Positions 1 through 5,201 of a stretch of DNA of 5,233 nt are shown here, in pieces. The notes under the pieces were generated by a model that was not told the origin of the DNA, made no database searches, and saw nothing but the letters and a program-made list of their open reading frames with translations. The DNA lies in assembly GCA_003499925.1 (NCBI GenBank), contig DNRQ01000138.1, forward strand, positions 1 through 5,233. The letters run 5' to 3'. Made by a program: the position numbers and the translations under genes. The stretch is from Geobacter sp. GTDB lineage: Bacteria; Desulfobacterota; Desulfuromonadia; Geobacterales; Geobacteraceae. Position 1 is the stretch's first letter, and each line of letters starts with the position of its first letter.

Positions 1-350
1 TAACTTAATGGCAGTGGGGTAGGGGGGAGGGTGAGGCTTGTACGAGCTTTTCACCCTCTCCCCAGCCCTCTCCCATCAAGGGAGAGGGGGCTTGTGCAGC
101 GTGCGGGAAATTAGCATTGAGCTTAACTTAATGGCAGTGTCCCTTGGAGGGGACTATAAGCGCCCCTCCCTTGGAGGGAAGGAGGGGAGAGGTGTGGTGG
201 GCCGTGCCCACCACACCCGCACATTACTGGTGGGCATGGCCCACCCTACCCCGGAATCGCCGCTGTAACTTAATGGCGTGGCACTTGCCCCCCTCCCTTG
301 ATGGGAGGGGCTGGGGGAGGGTGAATTGCTGCTACCTGCAGATCAGCTTC
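1..350. repeat. Intergenic cluster of palindromic repeats downstream of eboE
   Basis: This stretch has no credible gene. Its short open frames simply translate repeats rich in Pro, Gly and Arg. It is a chain of hairpin units, each introduced by the direct repeat TAACTTAATGGC (starts at 1, 124 and 266; the first two copies extend to TAACTTAATGGCAGTG). Two near-identical copies of a C/G-run element face each other at about 50-90 and 288-325. Each contains a stem: CCCTCTCCC/GGGAGAGGG with a 5-nt loop at 66-88, and CCCCTCCC/GGGAGGGG with a 5-nt loop at 290-310. A third partial copy at 24-34 (GGGGAGGGTGA) can pair with the start of the copy at 51-63. A further related C/G-run unit lies at about 159-188. 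The whole looks like nested or sequential insertion of REP/MITE-like intergenic repeats. Function is unknown; transcript-end protection or transcription termination for the converging ebo operon is possible. Confidence 0.75.
191..217. repeat. Perfect 12-bp stem hairpin (GTGGTGGGC family)
   Basis: GGTGTGGTGGGC (191-202) is followed by a 3-nt spacer and its exact reverse complement GCCCACCACACC (206-217). A shorter relative, GGTGGGC-ATG-GCCCACC, follows at 229-245 and is trailed by CTACC. Such GGTGGGC/GCCCACC(CTAC) hairpins are a common type of dispersed intergenic repeat in proteobacteria. The pairing is read directly from the sequence; the assignment to a repeat family is by resemblance only. 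Confidence 0.75.
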
Positions 351-370
351 TGAGGAACTTGAAAGGCAAA

Positions 371-401
371 TCCCCCCTGTCCCCCCTTTGTCAAAGGGGG
401 G
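371..401 (-). repeat. G/C-run repeat, copy 1, with perfect 10-bp palindrome
   Basis: CCCCCCTTTG (381-390) and CAAAGGGGGG (392-401) are perfect inverted arms around one central base. On the minus strand the palindrome is followed by ACAGGGGGGATTT, the same order as in the copies at 5091-5125 and 5166-5201, so this is a dispersed repeat. It lies 56 bp downstream of the eboE stop codon and could fold in the operon's mRNA tail. No U-tract follows on the minus strand, so it is not a standard intrinsic terminator. Confidence 0.7.
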
Positions 402-457
402 GATCAGGTATCAGGAGCGTTGCAGCCAGGTAAAGTCCCTCTCCGACAAAACGTGCC

Positions 458-1588
458 TCAGGCGGGTTGGTGGCTGATCAGGTCGACTCTCTCCTGCAAC
501 CACCGGATCTCCCGGATAATCGAGTCGGCGACCTCGCCCTTTCGCAGCTCCGGCGGAAGGACCTCCCAACTGTAGCTTTCAACCTCCAGCAGAACCCGCC
601 GGTCCAGCAGGGGAAGGAGCTTTTCCGCGAAGAAACGGGTGGTCTCAAATTCCCCGGTTCGCTCCACGAAGAGAGGGACGTGAAAATGGCAGCGCCATTC
701 CTCTTCGTTCTCCCCCCGGTGCCGCTGCAGGGCTTCCGGCAGGTCATGATAGCGGGTCAGGGTGCCGTCCCGACGCCGAACCACCACCTGGTGCAGGTAG
801 CACGGCTCCTGAAAGGGGTGCAGGCTCTCGCGCCGGTCATGCCGCTGCCGCAGGGCCGAAGACACCTGGACCTTGCCGATGCGTATTCCGGCGCCAGCCA
901 AAAGGGAGACCACCTCTGCCGGCTCCTCGAATTGCAGCGCAAGATGACAGCAATCAAGGCAGATGCCGATACGGTTTCGCAGGGATTGGGGGAAATTCAT
1001 CCGCTCCACGAATTCGACCAGGTCCGAAGCGGTCTCCAGGAGACACGCGGGTTCCGGCTCCAGGGCTAGAACGAGATCCACTCCCCTCTCCAGCCGGAGC
1101 CGATCAAGGTGCAGCAAGACCTCCAGCAGGTTCTCCCGCACGAGTGGATGATGGTCCGCGCCAAGGTGTGGCCGGAACCCGACCGGAACGCTGGAGATCG
1201 AGCCCGAGGCGGACTCCGGCAGAAAGCCCGCCAGAAGGGTCGCCAGGAGCTTGGTATAATCGCTCCGTTCCCGGCTGCGCCAGTCGGGGAGATAGGCCTG
1301 TTCCTTGACGCGGGTGCCGTGAAAGGCCCCGAAGGGAAAGCCGTTGATGGTGGTAACGAAACAGTGCTCGTCCCGGAGCCAGCCGGCGAAGGAGGCAGCC
1401 TGCCCCGCCGCGAGTTCCCGGGCGGCCCGCGCCGAGAGACGCAGACCGATCGGGAAAGGATGCCCGGGCGAGACGGCGGCTTTGATCTGCGGGACATGGG
1501 TCGCCAGGGCGGTGAAGGTCTCTGCCCAGGACTCGCCCGGATGGATATTGGTGCAATAGGTGATCAGGCGACGCTGAACTTGGGACAC
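458..1588 (-). CDS. eboE: EboE-like TIM-barrel protein (sugar phosphate isomerase/epimerase fold)
   Basis: 376 residues. The N-terminal block YCTNIHPGESW (residues 11-21) is the signature I recognise for EboE, a soluble xylose-isomerase-like TIM-barrel protein of the ebo cluster. Likely divalent-metal ligands of the barrel are visible: E177 in ALEPEP, D212 and H215 in LDCCH, Q241 in KVQVS, H301/H303 in CHFHVPLF and E335 in LLEVESYSW. No signal peptide or membrane segment is seen, so it is cytoplasmic. The substrate is unknown in the family; it may isomerise or epimerise a cyclitol or sugar-phosphate made by EboD. The frame is open upstream to 1708, but that part only overlaps eboB. I chose GTG at 1588 because AAGGAG (1605-1600) lies 11 nt upstream and the protein then has the family's usual short lead-in. 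A CTG at 1567 overlapping the eboB stop is the alternative. The gene overlaps the eboB end by 25 bp and is the last gene of the operon. Confidence 0.85.
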   Translation of the reverse strand: MSQVQRRLITYCTNIHPGESWAETFTALATHVPQIKAAVSPGHPFPIGLRLSARAARELAAGQAASFAGWLRDEHCFVTTINGFPFGAFHGTRVKEQAYLPDWRSRERSDYTKLLATLLAGFLPESASGSISSVPVGFRPHLGADHHPLVRENLLEVLLHLDRLRLERGVDLVLALEPEPACLLETASDLVEFVERMNFPQSLRNRIGICLDCCHLALQFEEPAEVVSLLAGAGIRIGKVQVSSALRQRHDRRESLHPFQEPCYLHQVVVRRRDGTLTRYHDLPEALQRHRGENEEEWRCHFHVPLFVERTGEFETTRFFAEKLLPLLDRRVLLEVESYSWEVLPPELRKGEVADSIIREIRWLQERVDLISHQPA

Positions 1589-2367
1589 TGGCTGAGAAAC
1601 TCCTTGGGATTGTGGTAAAACACCTTGCCGATCAGCCCTTCCCGGTGACCGCGCCGCCGCATCTCGTTGACCGTCTTCAGGGTGGCCAGGGGATCGCTGA
1701 CACTCCAATCGGCCGAGGAATTGATGCAGATCCGCTGGGGGCCGAAGATCTCCAGCGCATCCACGGCGCGTGCCGGGCTCCCCTTGGAATCGGGGTAGAG
1801 GGTAAGGCCGTACCAGCTGCCGAAATCCTTGATCTCTCCGATGGTGTGCTCCTCGGCATGGTCGATCAGTACCCTTTCCGGGGAGATGCGCGGCTCGTTG
1901 CGCAGGATGTCGATAATGATCCGGGTCCCCTTCAGCTTGTCCTCCAGGTGCGGGGTGTGGATCAGAAGGAGCTCGTCGCGCTCCGCGGCCAGGGCAACCT
2001 GCCGCTCGAATGCCGCGATCTCGTTGCGGCTGTTCTTGTTCAGGCCGACCTCGCCGATGCCGAGACAGGTGGGACGCTCCAGGTACTCGGGAAGGATCGC
2101 CAGCACCTCCTCGGCCAGGTCAAGGTTCTCCGCCTCCTTGGAGTTGAGGCCGATCCAGCAGTAATGCCTTATCCTGAAGCGCGCGGCCCGGGCGGGCTCG
2201 GTCACGGTGAGCTGCTGAAAGTAGTCGTGGAAGCTCGCCACACCGCTGCGGTCGAAACCGGGCCAGAAGGCGGGCTCGGCGATGGTGTGGATTCCTCCCA
2301 GGGCGAGGGCCAGGTAGTCGTCGGTGCTGCGCGACACCATGTGGATATGGGGATCGATCACCTTCAC
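1564..2367 (-). CDS. eboB: EboB-like TatD family metal-dependent hydrolase
   Basis: 267 residues, a full-length amidohydrolase-fold TIM barrel of the TatD type. Metal-site motifs appear in order: HIH (H7, H9), GEVGLN with E106, IHTPH with H137, IDHAEE with H170 and SSADWS with D220. These match the ligand set of TatD-like DNases/hydrolases. Family knowledge says TatD proteins hydrolyse phosphoester or related bonds using two divalent metals. The ebo member's true substrate is unknown, and a DNase role is not implied by context. It starts with GTG at 2367 in a GTGA overlap with the stop of the preceding small gene, with GGGAGG just upstream, so translation is very probably coupled. No signal peptide is seen. 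It sits between the small gene and eboE. The ebo assignment rests on the EboD and EboE neighbours as much as on the sequence itself. Confidence 0.85.
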   Translation of the reverse strand: MKVIDPHIHMVSRSTDDYLALALGGIHTIAEPAFWPGFDRSGVASFHDYFQQLTVTEPARAARFRIRHYCWIGLNSKEAENLDLAEEVLAILPEYLERPTCLGIGEVGLNKNSRNEIAAFERQVALAAERDELLLIHTPHLEDKLKGTRIIIDILRNEPRISPERVLIDHAEEHTIGEIKDFGSWYGLTLYPDSKGSPARAVDALEIFGPQRICINSSADWSVSDPLATLKTVNEMRRRGHREGLIGKVFYHNPKEFLSQCPKFSVA

Positions 2368-2666
2368 GGCTCCTCCCGCTGCCAGGCTCCCGTCGCCTTG
2401 AGACCTGCCGCGCTGGCAAGCGGCTCCGTGGTCGGGTCGCTGAAGCTCAGCTGGATCGCCCTGGTCCTCTCCCCCCCCGGCTCCATCAGGAGTTCCAGCC
2501 CGGCGATGAAGGCGCGGTAGCGGAAATCGCTTCCCCGCTCCTCGTTATCTGGAGCGCGGTCGAGCCGGTCCAGGAAGGAGGCGATTTCAAGGAGCCTGGC
2601 ACGGTTTTCCAGAAAATAGCCGTCTAGAATCTCCTGCGCAGTCAGGCTGCAGCTCGCTTTTTCCAT
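2364..2666 (-). CDS. Small uncharacterised protein in the ebo-like operon
   Basis: 100 residues, soluble, with no signal peptide or membrane segment; I cannot assign a named family. The N-terminal half is probably helical and charged (EILDGYFLENRARLLEIASF, residues 12-31, then LDRLDRA). It leads to DFRYRAFIAGLELL (about 47-60) and a distinctive SDPTTEPLASAAGLKATGA (about 76-94), which looks like a conserved C-terminal motif. ATG at 2666 is preceded by GGGAGA (2679-2674) at a 7-nt spacing, a good start. The first 80 bp overlap the extended 3' end of eboD in another frame, and the stop overlaps the eboB GTG by 4 bp. That placement says the product works with EboD/EboB/EboE. EboA would be a natural guess for an accessory protein here, but EboA proteins as I know them are about twice this length and I see no clear similarity. 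An 8-base G run (2471-2478 on the opposite strand) lies within the gene, but the frame reads through normally. Confidence 0.75.
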   Translation of the reverse strand: MEKASCSLTAQEILDGYFLENRARLLEIASFLDRLDRAPDNEERGSDFRYRAFIAGLELLMEPGGERTRAIQLSFSDPTTEPLASAAGLKATGAWQREEP

Positions 2667-3912
2667 TCTTTGTTCTCCCGGTATCCCCTGATTTGCACTG
2701 ACCCTCAGCTATCACTGTCTCGGTTTTTCCTCTGTGCTCCTCTGTCTCCTCTGTGGTCAAGCTCTTCCCTGTTGCCTGCTTGCGCGCCGCGAGGCTATCG
2801 ATGCATTGCCGGTACAGCCAGGCGTCGATGTCGTGGCAGTCGATCTTGTCTCCGATCCCGTTCAGAAGCGGGATCGACAGCTCCCCCCCCAGGTGTTCCC
2901 GGAACTCCCCGAGTGCCCGGCCGACCTCGATCCGGCTCAGCGTCGGGTGGTAGAGCTCGAAACCGATCCCCTCCAGGGCAGCCAGGATCCGGCGCAGCTC
3001 GATCTCACCGATCAGCCCCACCCGGTACGAGTAGAGGGAGTCGAGGGCGATGCCGATCGCCACCGCCTCGCCGTGCCTGATCTCCCCTGCGCTCAACTCC
3101 TCAAGCTTGTGCGCGGCCCAATGCCCGAAATCGAGCGGGCGAGAGGAGCCGAACTCGAAGGGGTCGCCGCTTTGACCTATGTGCTCCAGGTGCAGTTCCG
3201 CGCAGCGGACGATCATCCTCTCCATGCCCTGCGGCTCAAAGGCCGCAAGTTCCGCCCGCGCGGCGTAGAGGAAGTCGAAGAAGGGGCGGTCCCTGATCAG
3301 CGCCACCTTGACCGCCTCTGCGATCCCCGCCCGCAGTTCCCGCGCCGGCAGAAGGCGCAGAAAGTCGAAGTCGTTCACCACGGCAAAAGGGGGGGCGAAG
3401 CTGCCGGTGAAGTTCTTGCGGCCAAAGGCGTTGATGCCGTTTTTGACCCCGACGCCTGCGTCGTTCATCGCCAGCGTGGTGGTCGGCATCCGGATCAGAC
3501 GGATCCCGCGGTGGGCGGTCGCCGCAGCAAAGCCGGCCGCGTCCAGCACCGCGCCGCCGCCGATGGCCAGTATGAAGGAGTGCCGGCACAGGCCGTGCCT
3601 CTCAACCAGGGCGTGCAGCCTCTCCACCTCCACAAAGTCGCTCTTGCACGCCTCGCCGCCGCGCATGACAACAGGAGGGACAACAAATTCAATATGATCC
3701 GCGTGGGCTTCGGCAAACCGGTTCAGTTTTTCCAGCAGTCCGTTCATAAGCCGCACCACACCTGAATCTATCACCGTGAGCACACGGGTTCTTTGGGCGC
3801 CGGCGCTTCGCAGGAGATGCTTCAGGGCCGGATTCTCCGCACTGAAGGCATCGCGGGTGAAGATAACCGGATAGGAGTAGCCAACACTGAAGGTCTGTTG
3901 AATGGTTTTCAT
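2587..3912 (-). CDS. eboD: EboD-like sugar phosphate cyclase (3-dehydroquinate synthase superfamily)
   Basis: 441 residues. The core (about 1-380) has the dehydroquinate-synthase fold. It shows the NAD-binding loop GGGAVLDAAG (118-127), PTTTLAMNDAGVGVKNGIN (143-161) in place of the AroB PTT-DSSVGGK block, and Zn ligands E199 (GIAEAVK), H264 (DFGHWAAHKLE) and H280 (IRHGEAVAIGI). The NDAGVGVKN and LDFGHWAAHKLE variants set it apart from true AroB and fit the EboD branch. It probably cyclises a sugar phosphate with bound NAD and Zn, but the substrate and product are unknown. It acts in the cytoplasm. ATG at 3912 has only a weak upstream GGGA. Residues after about 384 are not family-like: the tail starts with TTEETEEHRG, encoded by a dispersed repeat (2728-2757), and runs about 57 residues into the small gene. 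The original stop codon was therefore probably lost by repeat insertion. It is the first gene of the operon; a 97-bp inverted-repeat element begins 36 bp upstream. Confidence 0.85.
   Translation of the reverse strand: MKTIQQTFSVGYSYPVIFTRDAFSAENPALKHLLRSAGAQRTRVLTVIDSGVVRLMNGLLEKLNRFAEAHADHIEFVVPPVVMRGGEACKSDFVEVERLHALVERHGLCRHSFILAIGGGAVLDAAGFAAATAHRGIRLIRMPTTTLAMNDAGVGVKNGINAFGRKNFTGSFAPPFAVVNDFDFLRLLPARELRAGIAEAVKVALIRDRPFFDFLYAARAELAAFEPQGMERMIVRCAELHLEHIGQSGDPFEFGSSRPLDFGHWAAHKLEELSAGEIRHGEAVAIGIALDSLYSYRVGLIGEIELRRILAALEGIGFELYHPTLSRIEVGRALGEFREHLGGELSIPLLNGIGDKIDCHDIDAWLYRQCIDSLAARKQATGKSLTTEETEEHRGKTETVIAEGQCKSGDTGRTKNGKSELQPDCAGDSRRLFSGKPCQAP
2728..2757 (-). repeat. Dispersed 'CACAGAGGA' repeat inserted in the eboD 3' end
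   Basis: On the minus strand a 9-10-nt unit resembling ACAGAGGA is repeated three times, giving Thr-Thr-Glu-Glu-Thr-Glu-Glu-His-Arg-Gly in the eboD frame (residues 386-395). This translated signature (TTEDTEEHRG and variants) is familiar as an over-predicted peptide from a dispersed DNA repeat in many bacterial genomes. Its presence at the boundary between conserved EboD and non-homologous tail marks a repeat inserted at the original eboD/small-gene junction. Confidence 0.7.
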
Positions 3913-3947
3913 GCACGGTCCCGGTTCGAAGTAAAGGTAGGTCGGAT

Positions 3948-4044
3948 CGTAGGTCGGGTTAGCGTAGCGTAACCCGACGATGCCTGCTGCCGCATCAATT
4001 GCATTGCACGTCGGGTTACGCCTAGCAGGCTAACCCGACCTACG
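3948..4044. repeat. 97-bp composite inverted-repeat element (GTCGGGTTA family)
   Basis: The outer arms are perfect 16-bp inverted repeats: CGTAGGTCGGGTTAGC (3948-3963) and GCTAACCCGACCTACG (4029-4044). Each half is itself a hairpin: GTCGGGTTA/TAACCCGAC at 3953-3978, and GTCGGGTTA/CTAACCCGAC at 4010-4039. GTAGGTCGG is also duplicated just outside, at 3937. The GTAGGTCGGGTTAGCGTAGCGTAACCCGAC style is a well-known type of dispersed repeat in proteobacteria. The element lies between eboD and any promoter further upstream, so it would be transcribed in the eboD leader if the promoter is beyond 4044. Confidence 0.8.
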
Positions 4045-4340
4045 GCTGCATCTATTGCACAGCACAACATAAACAGGTTTCAATTAACAATTTCTACCCT
4101 AAAATGGCAGGAACACAAGGGGAGGGATAGTATCTATTTATTTTTGTCAGGTCTCTGGTGCTGGTCGAGTGCTTGCCTATGAGAGCTTCTCAGGAGAAGG
4201 AGGCCAACTTATGCTAATGGACAAACAATGAATGACTTCGTATGGGGTGCGGCTTGAGAAGAGGTGTCTTGACGGGGGGGTAGAGGTGATCAAAATCAGG
4301 GGGAGAGCCTAGCCGCAATCTGCCCGGCGCTCCTGCACTC
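4045..4340. other. Intergenic stretch between the toxin gene and the ebo operon
   Basis: About 300 bp of lower GC than the flanking genes. No intact gene of reasonable length is seen on either strand. 4075-4105 and 4130-4147 are AT-rich and are the likeliest places for an eboD promoter, but I could not find a convincing -35/-10 pair on the minus strand. The plus strand carries a broken short frame (see 4103-4312). No Rho-independent terminator with a U-tract is evident for the toxin gene. Confidence 0.5.
4103..4312 (+). pseudogene. Possible gene remnant, interrupted by one in-frame TGA
   Basis: One frame stays open from the stop at 4100-4102 to TAG at 4310-4312 except for a TGA at 4229-4231, giving about 42 plus 26 residues. 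A strong Shine-Dalgarno-like AAGGAGG (4197-4203) lies 7 nt before ATG 4211, but that start encodes only MLMDKQ before the TGA. An ATG follows immediately and reads MTSYGVRLEKRC and on to the TAG. I do not recognise a family. It could be the decayed end of an older gene, or chance. The GGAGAAGGAGG stretch also pairs partly with CTTCTC just upstream. Confidence 0.25.
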
Positions 4341-4736
4341 TTACCATAGCACTGAAAGCCCCTTGACCTTTGCCAAGTGTCCATCGCAGGTAATCAGAGG
4401 TGCCTTATAGGTAAGAGCTGTCGCAGCTATGATGCGATCGGCGGGATCGGCATGGATGAACAATTTGGCATCTGAACTGATGACCGCGATTTCCGGCGTA
4501 ATGCCGATAACCTGCAGCCGCCTTGCTGCAAGAAGCAGCCGAATGAACGCCAATGCATCGGTACCAGGATCGAGACGTCCCCTGCCGATCAGCATGGCGA
4601 TCTCCCAAAGTGAGATGTCACTGCAGGCAAGTTCTCCCTGTTCGTCCCCTTTCTCAATGGCAGCTTCGGCACGCTTGCTGAGCCGCTCGGGGGAAAGGGC
4701 ATCGTAGATCAGAGCACAGGTGTCAAGGATAAACAT
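4341..4736 (-). CDS. PIN-domain RNase toxin (VapC-type) of a type II toxin-antitoxin pair
   Basis: 131 residues, the usual size of a single PIN domain. Acidic active-site residues are in place: D5 in FILDTCAL, E45 in SLWEIAM, D97/D100 in HADPADRIIAATAL and D118 in LITCDGHL. PIN toxins are Mg-dependent endoribonucleases that cut tRNA, rRNA or mRNA; the target of this one cannot be read from sequence. The frame is open to an ATG at 4757, but GGGAGG (4748-4743) lies inside that extension, 6 nt before ATG 4736, so the product should begin MFILDTC. ATG 4739, only 3 nt from the SD, is less likely. The gene overlaps the antitoxin's 3' end by 14 bp, the typical coupling that keeps antitoxin first and in excess. 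No catalytic residue is missing, so it is probably active. Confidence 0.88.
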   Translation of the reverse strand: MFILDTCALIYDALSPERLSKRAEAAIEKGDEQGELACSDISLWEIAMLIGRGRLDPGTDALAFIRLLLAARRLQVIGITPEIAVISSDAKLFIHADPADRIIAATALTYKAPLITCDGHLAKVKGLSVLW

Positions 4737-4962
4737 CATCGACCTCCCATACCTCATCCACCGGAGCCATTACGTCGCCAATCTTGCATTTGCTTCGCAA
4801 CGACGCTAGCATCTCCCGAGCCGGCACTCGTTCATCTGTAACCGGGGACATGCGTGCCACGACCTTGCCGCGAGAGGTCAGGAGCACCTCTTCCCCTCGC
4901 TTCACGCGCCCAAGGTAATCGGGCAGATGATTGCGAAATTCCGTCACATTCACTTCGATCAT
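4723..4962 (-). CDS. Phd/YefM-family antitoxin
   Basis: 79 residues. The N-terminus MIEVNVTEFRNHLPDYLGRV followed by GEEVLLTSRGKVVARMSPV (about 24-42) is the classic Phd/YefM DNA-binding fold: T7/F9 and N11 in the first helix region, then the hairpin carrying GEEVLLTSRGKVVA. The acidic C-terminus (VDEVWEVDDVYP) is the usual flexible toxin-binding tail that wraps the partner. It should neutralise the PIN toxin encoded immediately downstream and repress the shared promoter by binding the palindrome at 4985-5001. The start ATG at 4962 has a strong GGGGAGG (4974-4968) 5 nt upstream. Pairing a Phd-type antitoxin with a VapC-type toxin is common. Confidence 0.9.
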   Translation of the reverse strand: MIEVNVTEFRNHLPDYLGRVKRGEEVLLTSRGKVVARMSPVTDERVPAREMLASLRSKCKIGDVMAPVDEVWEVDDVYP

Positions 4963-4984
4963 GACAACCTCCCCAGCGCAATAC

Positions 4985-5001
4985 GTACATTCAGAATGTA
5001 C
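4985..5001. promoter_or_regulatory. Perfect 17-bp palindromic operator for the toxin-antitoxin operon
   Basis: GTACATTC-A-GAATGTAC is an exact inverted repeat with 8-bp arms. It lies 22 bp upstream of the antitoxin start codon and covers the -10 hexamer of the predicted promoter. Phd/YefM antitoxins repress their own promoters by binding such palindromes, so this is the expected autoregulatory site. Binding itself is inferred. Confidence 0.75.
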
Positions 5002-5023
5002 ATTTTAAAAGATGTCGTGTCAA
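4995..5023 (-). promoter_or_regulatory. Sigma-70-type promoter of the toxin-antitoxin operon
   Basis: On the minus strand, TTGACA (5023-5018, perfect -35) is followed by a 17-bp spacer and TACATT (5000-4995, 4 of 6 to TATAAT). Transcription would start near 4988, giving a short leader of about 25 nt before the antitoxin ATG at 4962. The -10 sits inside the palindrome, so repressor binding would block RNA polymerase. Confidence 0.75.
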
Positions 5024-5090
5024 CGTCAGTTCCAGCCAAAATGGGCCAGATCTGAAAGTCACCACACTGCATCACGGTGTTGATACTCGC

Positions 5091-5125
5091 TCCCCCCTTT
5101 GGAAAAGGGGGGTCGGGGGGGATTT
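5091..5125 (+). repeat. G/C-run repeat, copy 2
   Basis: It reads TCCCCCCTTTGGAAAAGGGG and then continues with GTCGGGGGGGATTT. It is the same element as the minus-strand copy at 371-401 (CCCCCCTTTG, near-complement, then GGGGGGATTT) and faces copy 3 across about 40 bp. Any protein-like reading across it (PPDPPFPKGG type) is an artefact of the repeat. Confidence 0.7.
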
Positions 5126-5165
5126 CGCCCAAGGCGACACAGAGTGCAGCTTTGCAACTAACTGC

Positions 5166-5201
5166 AAATCCCCCTAAATCCCCCTTTTTCAAAGGGGGAC
5201 T
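5166..5201 (-). repeat. G/C-run repeat, copy 3, inverted to copy 2
   Basis: AAATCCCCCTAAATCCCCC, followed by TTTTTCAAAGGGGGAC, is the reverse-complement arrangement of copy 2. The two copies form a roughly 110-bp head-to-head unit with a 40-bp centre (5126-5165) that could fold into a long stem, a MITE-like layout. No gene is found from 5024 to 5233. Confidence 0.7.

Noticed and set aside
1..278. CRISPR array based on three copies of TAACTTAATGGC
   Set aside because: Repeats are only 12-16 bp and spaced 123 and 142 bp apart, the spacers are themselves palindromic repeats, and no cas gene is present.
38..353. Two short plus-strand open frames (76 and 69 residues)
   Set aside because: They translate hairpin repeats; there is no RBS logic and no protein-like composition.
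381..401. Rho-independent terminator for the ebo operon
   Set aside because: The palindrome is perfect but has almost no loop and no U-tract on the minus strand, and it is a dispersed repeat.
467..1069. 200-residue plus-strand open frame opposite eboE
   Set aside because: Antisense shadow of a high-GC gene; the minus strand encodes a coherent TIM-barrel protein with metal motifs, while this frame has none.
1589..1708. 40-residue N-terminal extension of eboE
   Set aside because: It lies wholly within eboB, has no family-like sequence, and GTG 1588 has an AAGGAG site upstream.
1612..2520. 302-residue plus-strand open frame opposite eboB and the small gene
   Set aside because: Antisense shadow; crosses two real genes and has no recognisable motif.
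2734..3765. 343-residue plus-strand open frame opposite eboD
   Set aside because: Antisense shadow of a protein with complete NAD- and Zn-binding motifs; the composition is typical of reverse-frame readings of GC-rich genes.
2587..3912. Housekeeping aroB (3-dehydroquinate synthase)
   Set aside because: The DSSVGGK-type substrate block is replaced by NDAGVGVKN and the His region reads DFGHWAAHKLE; the neighbours are ebo-type genes rather than aroK or other shikimate genes.
4737..4757. Upstream ATG starts for the PIN toxin
   Set aside because: The SD GGGAGG lies inside this extension and is best spaced for ATG 4736; PIN toxins normally begin directly with the first strand carrying the catalytic Asp.
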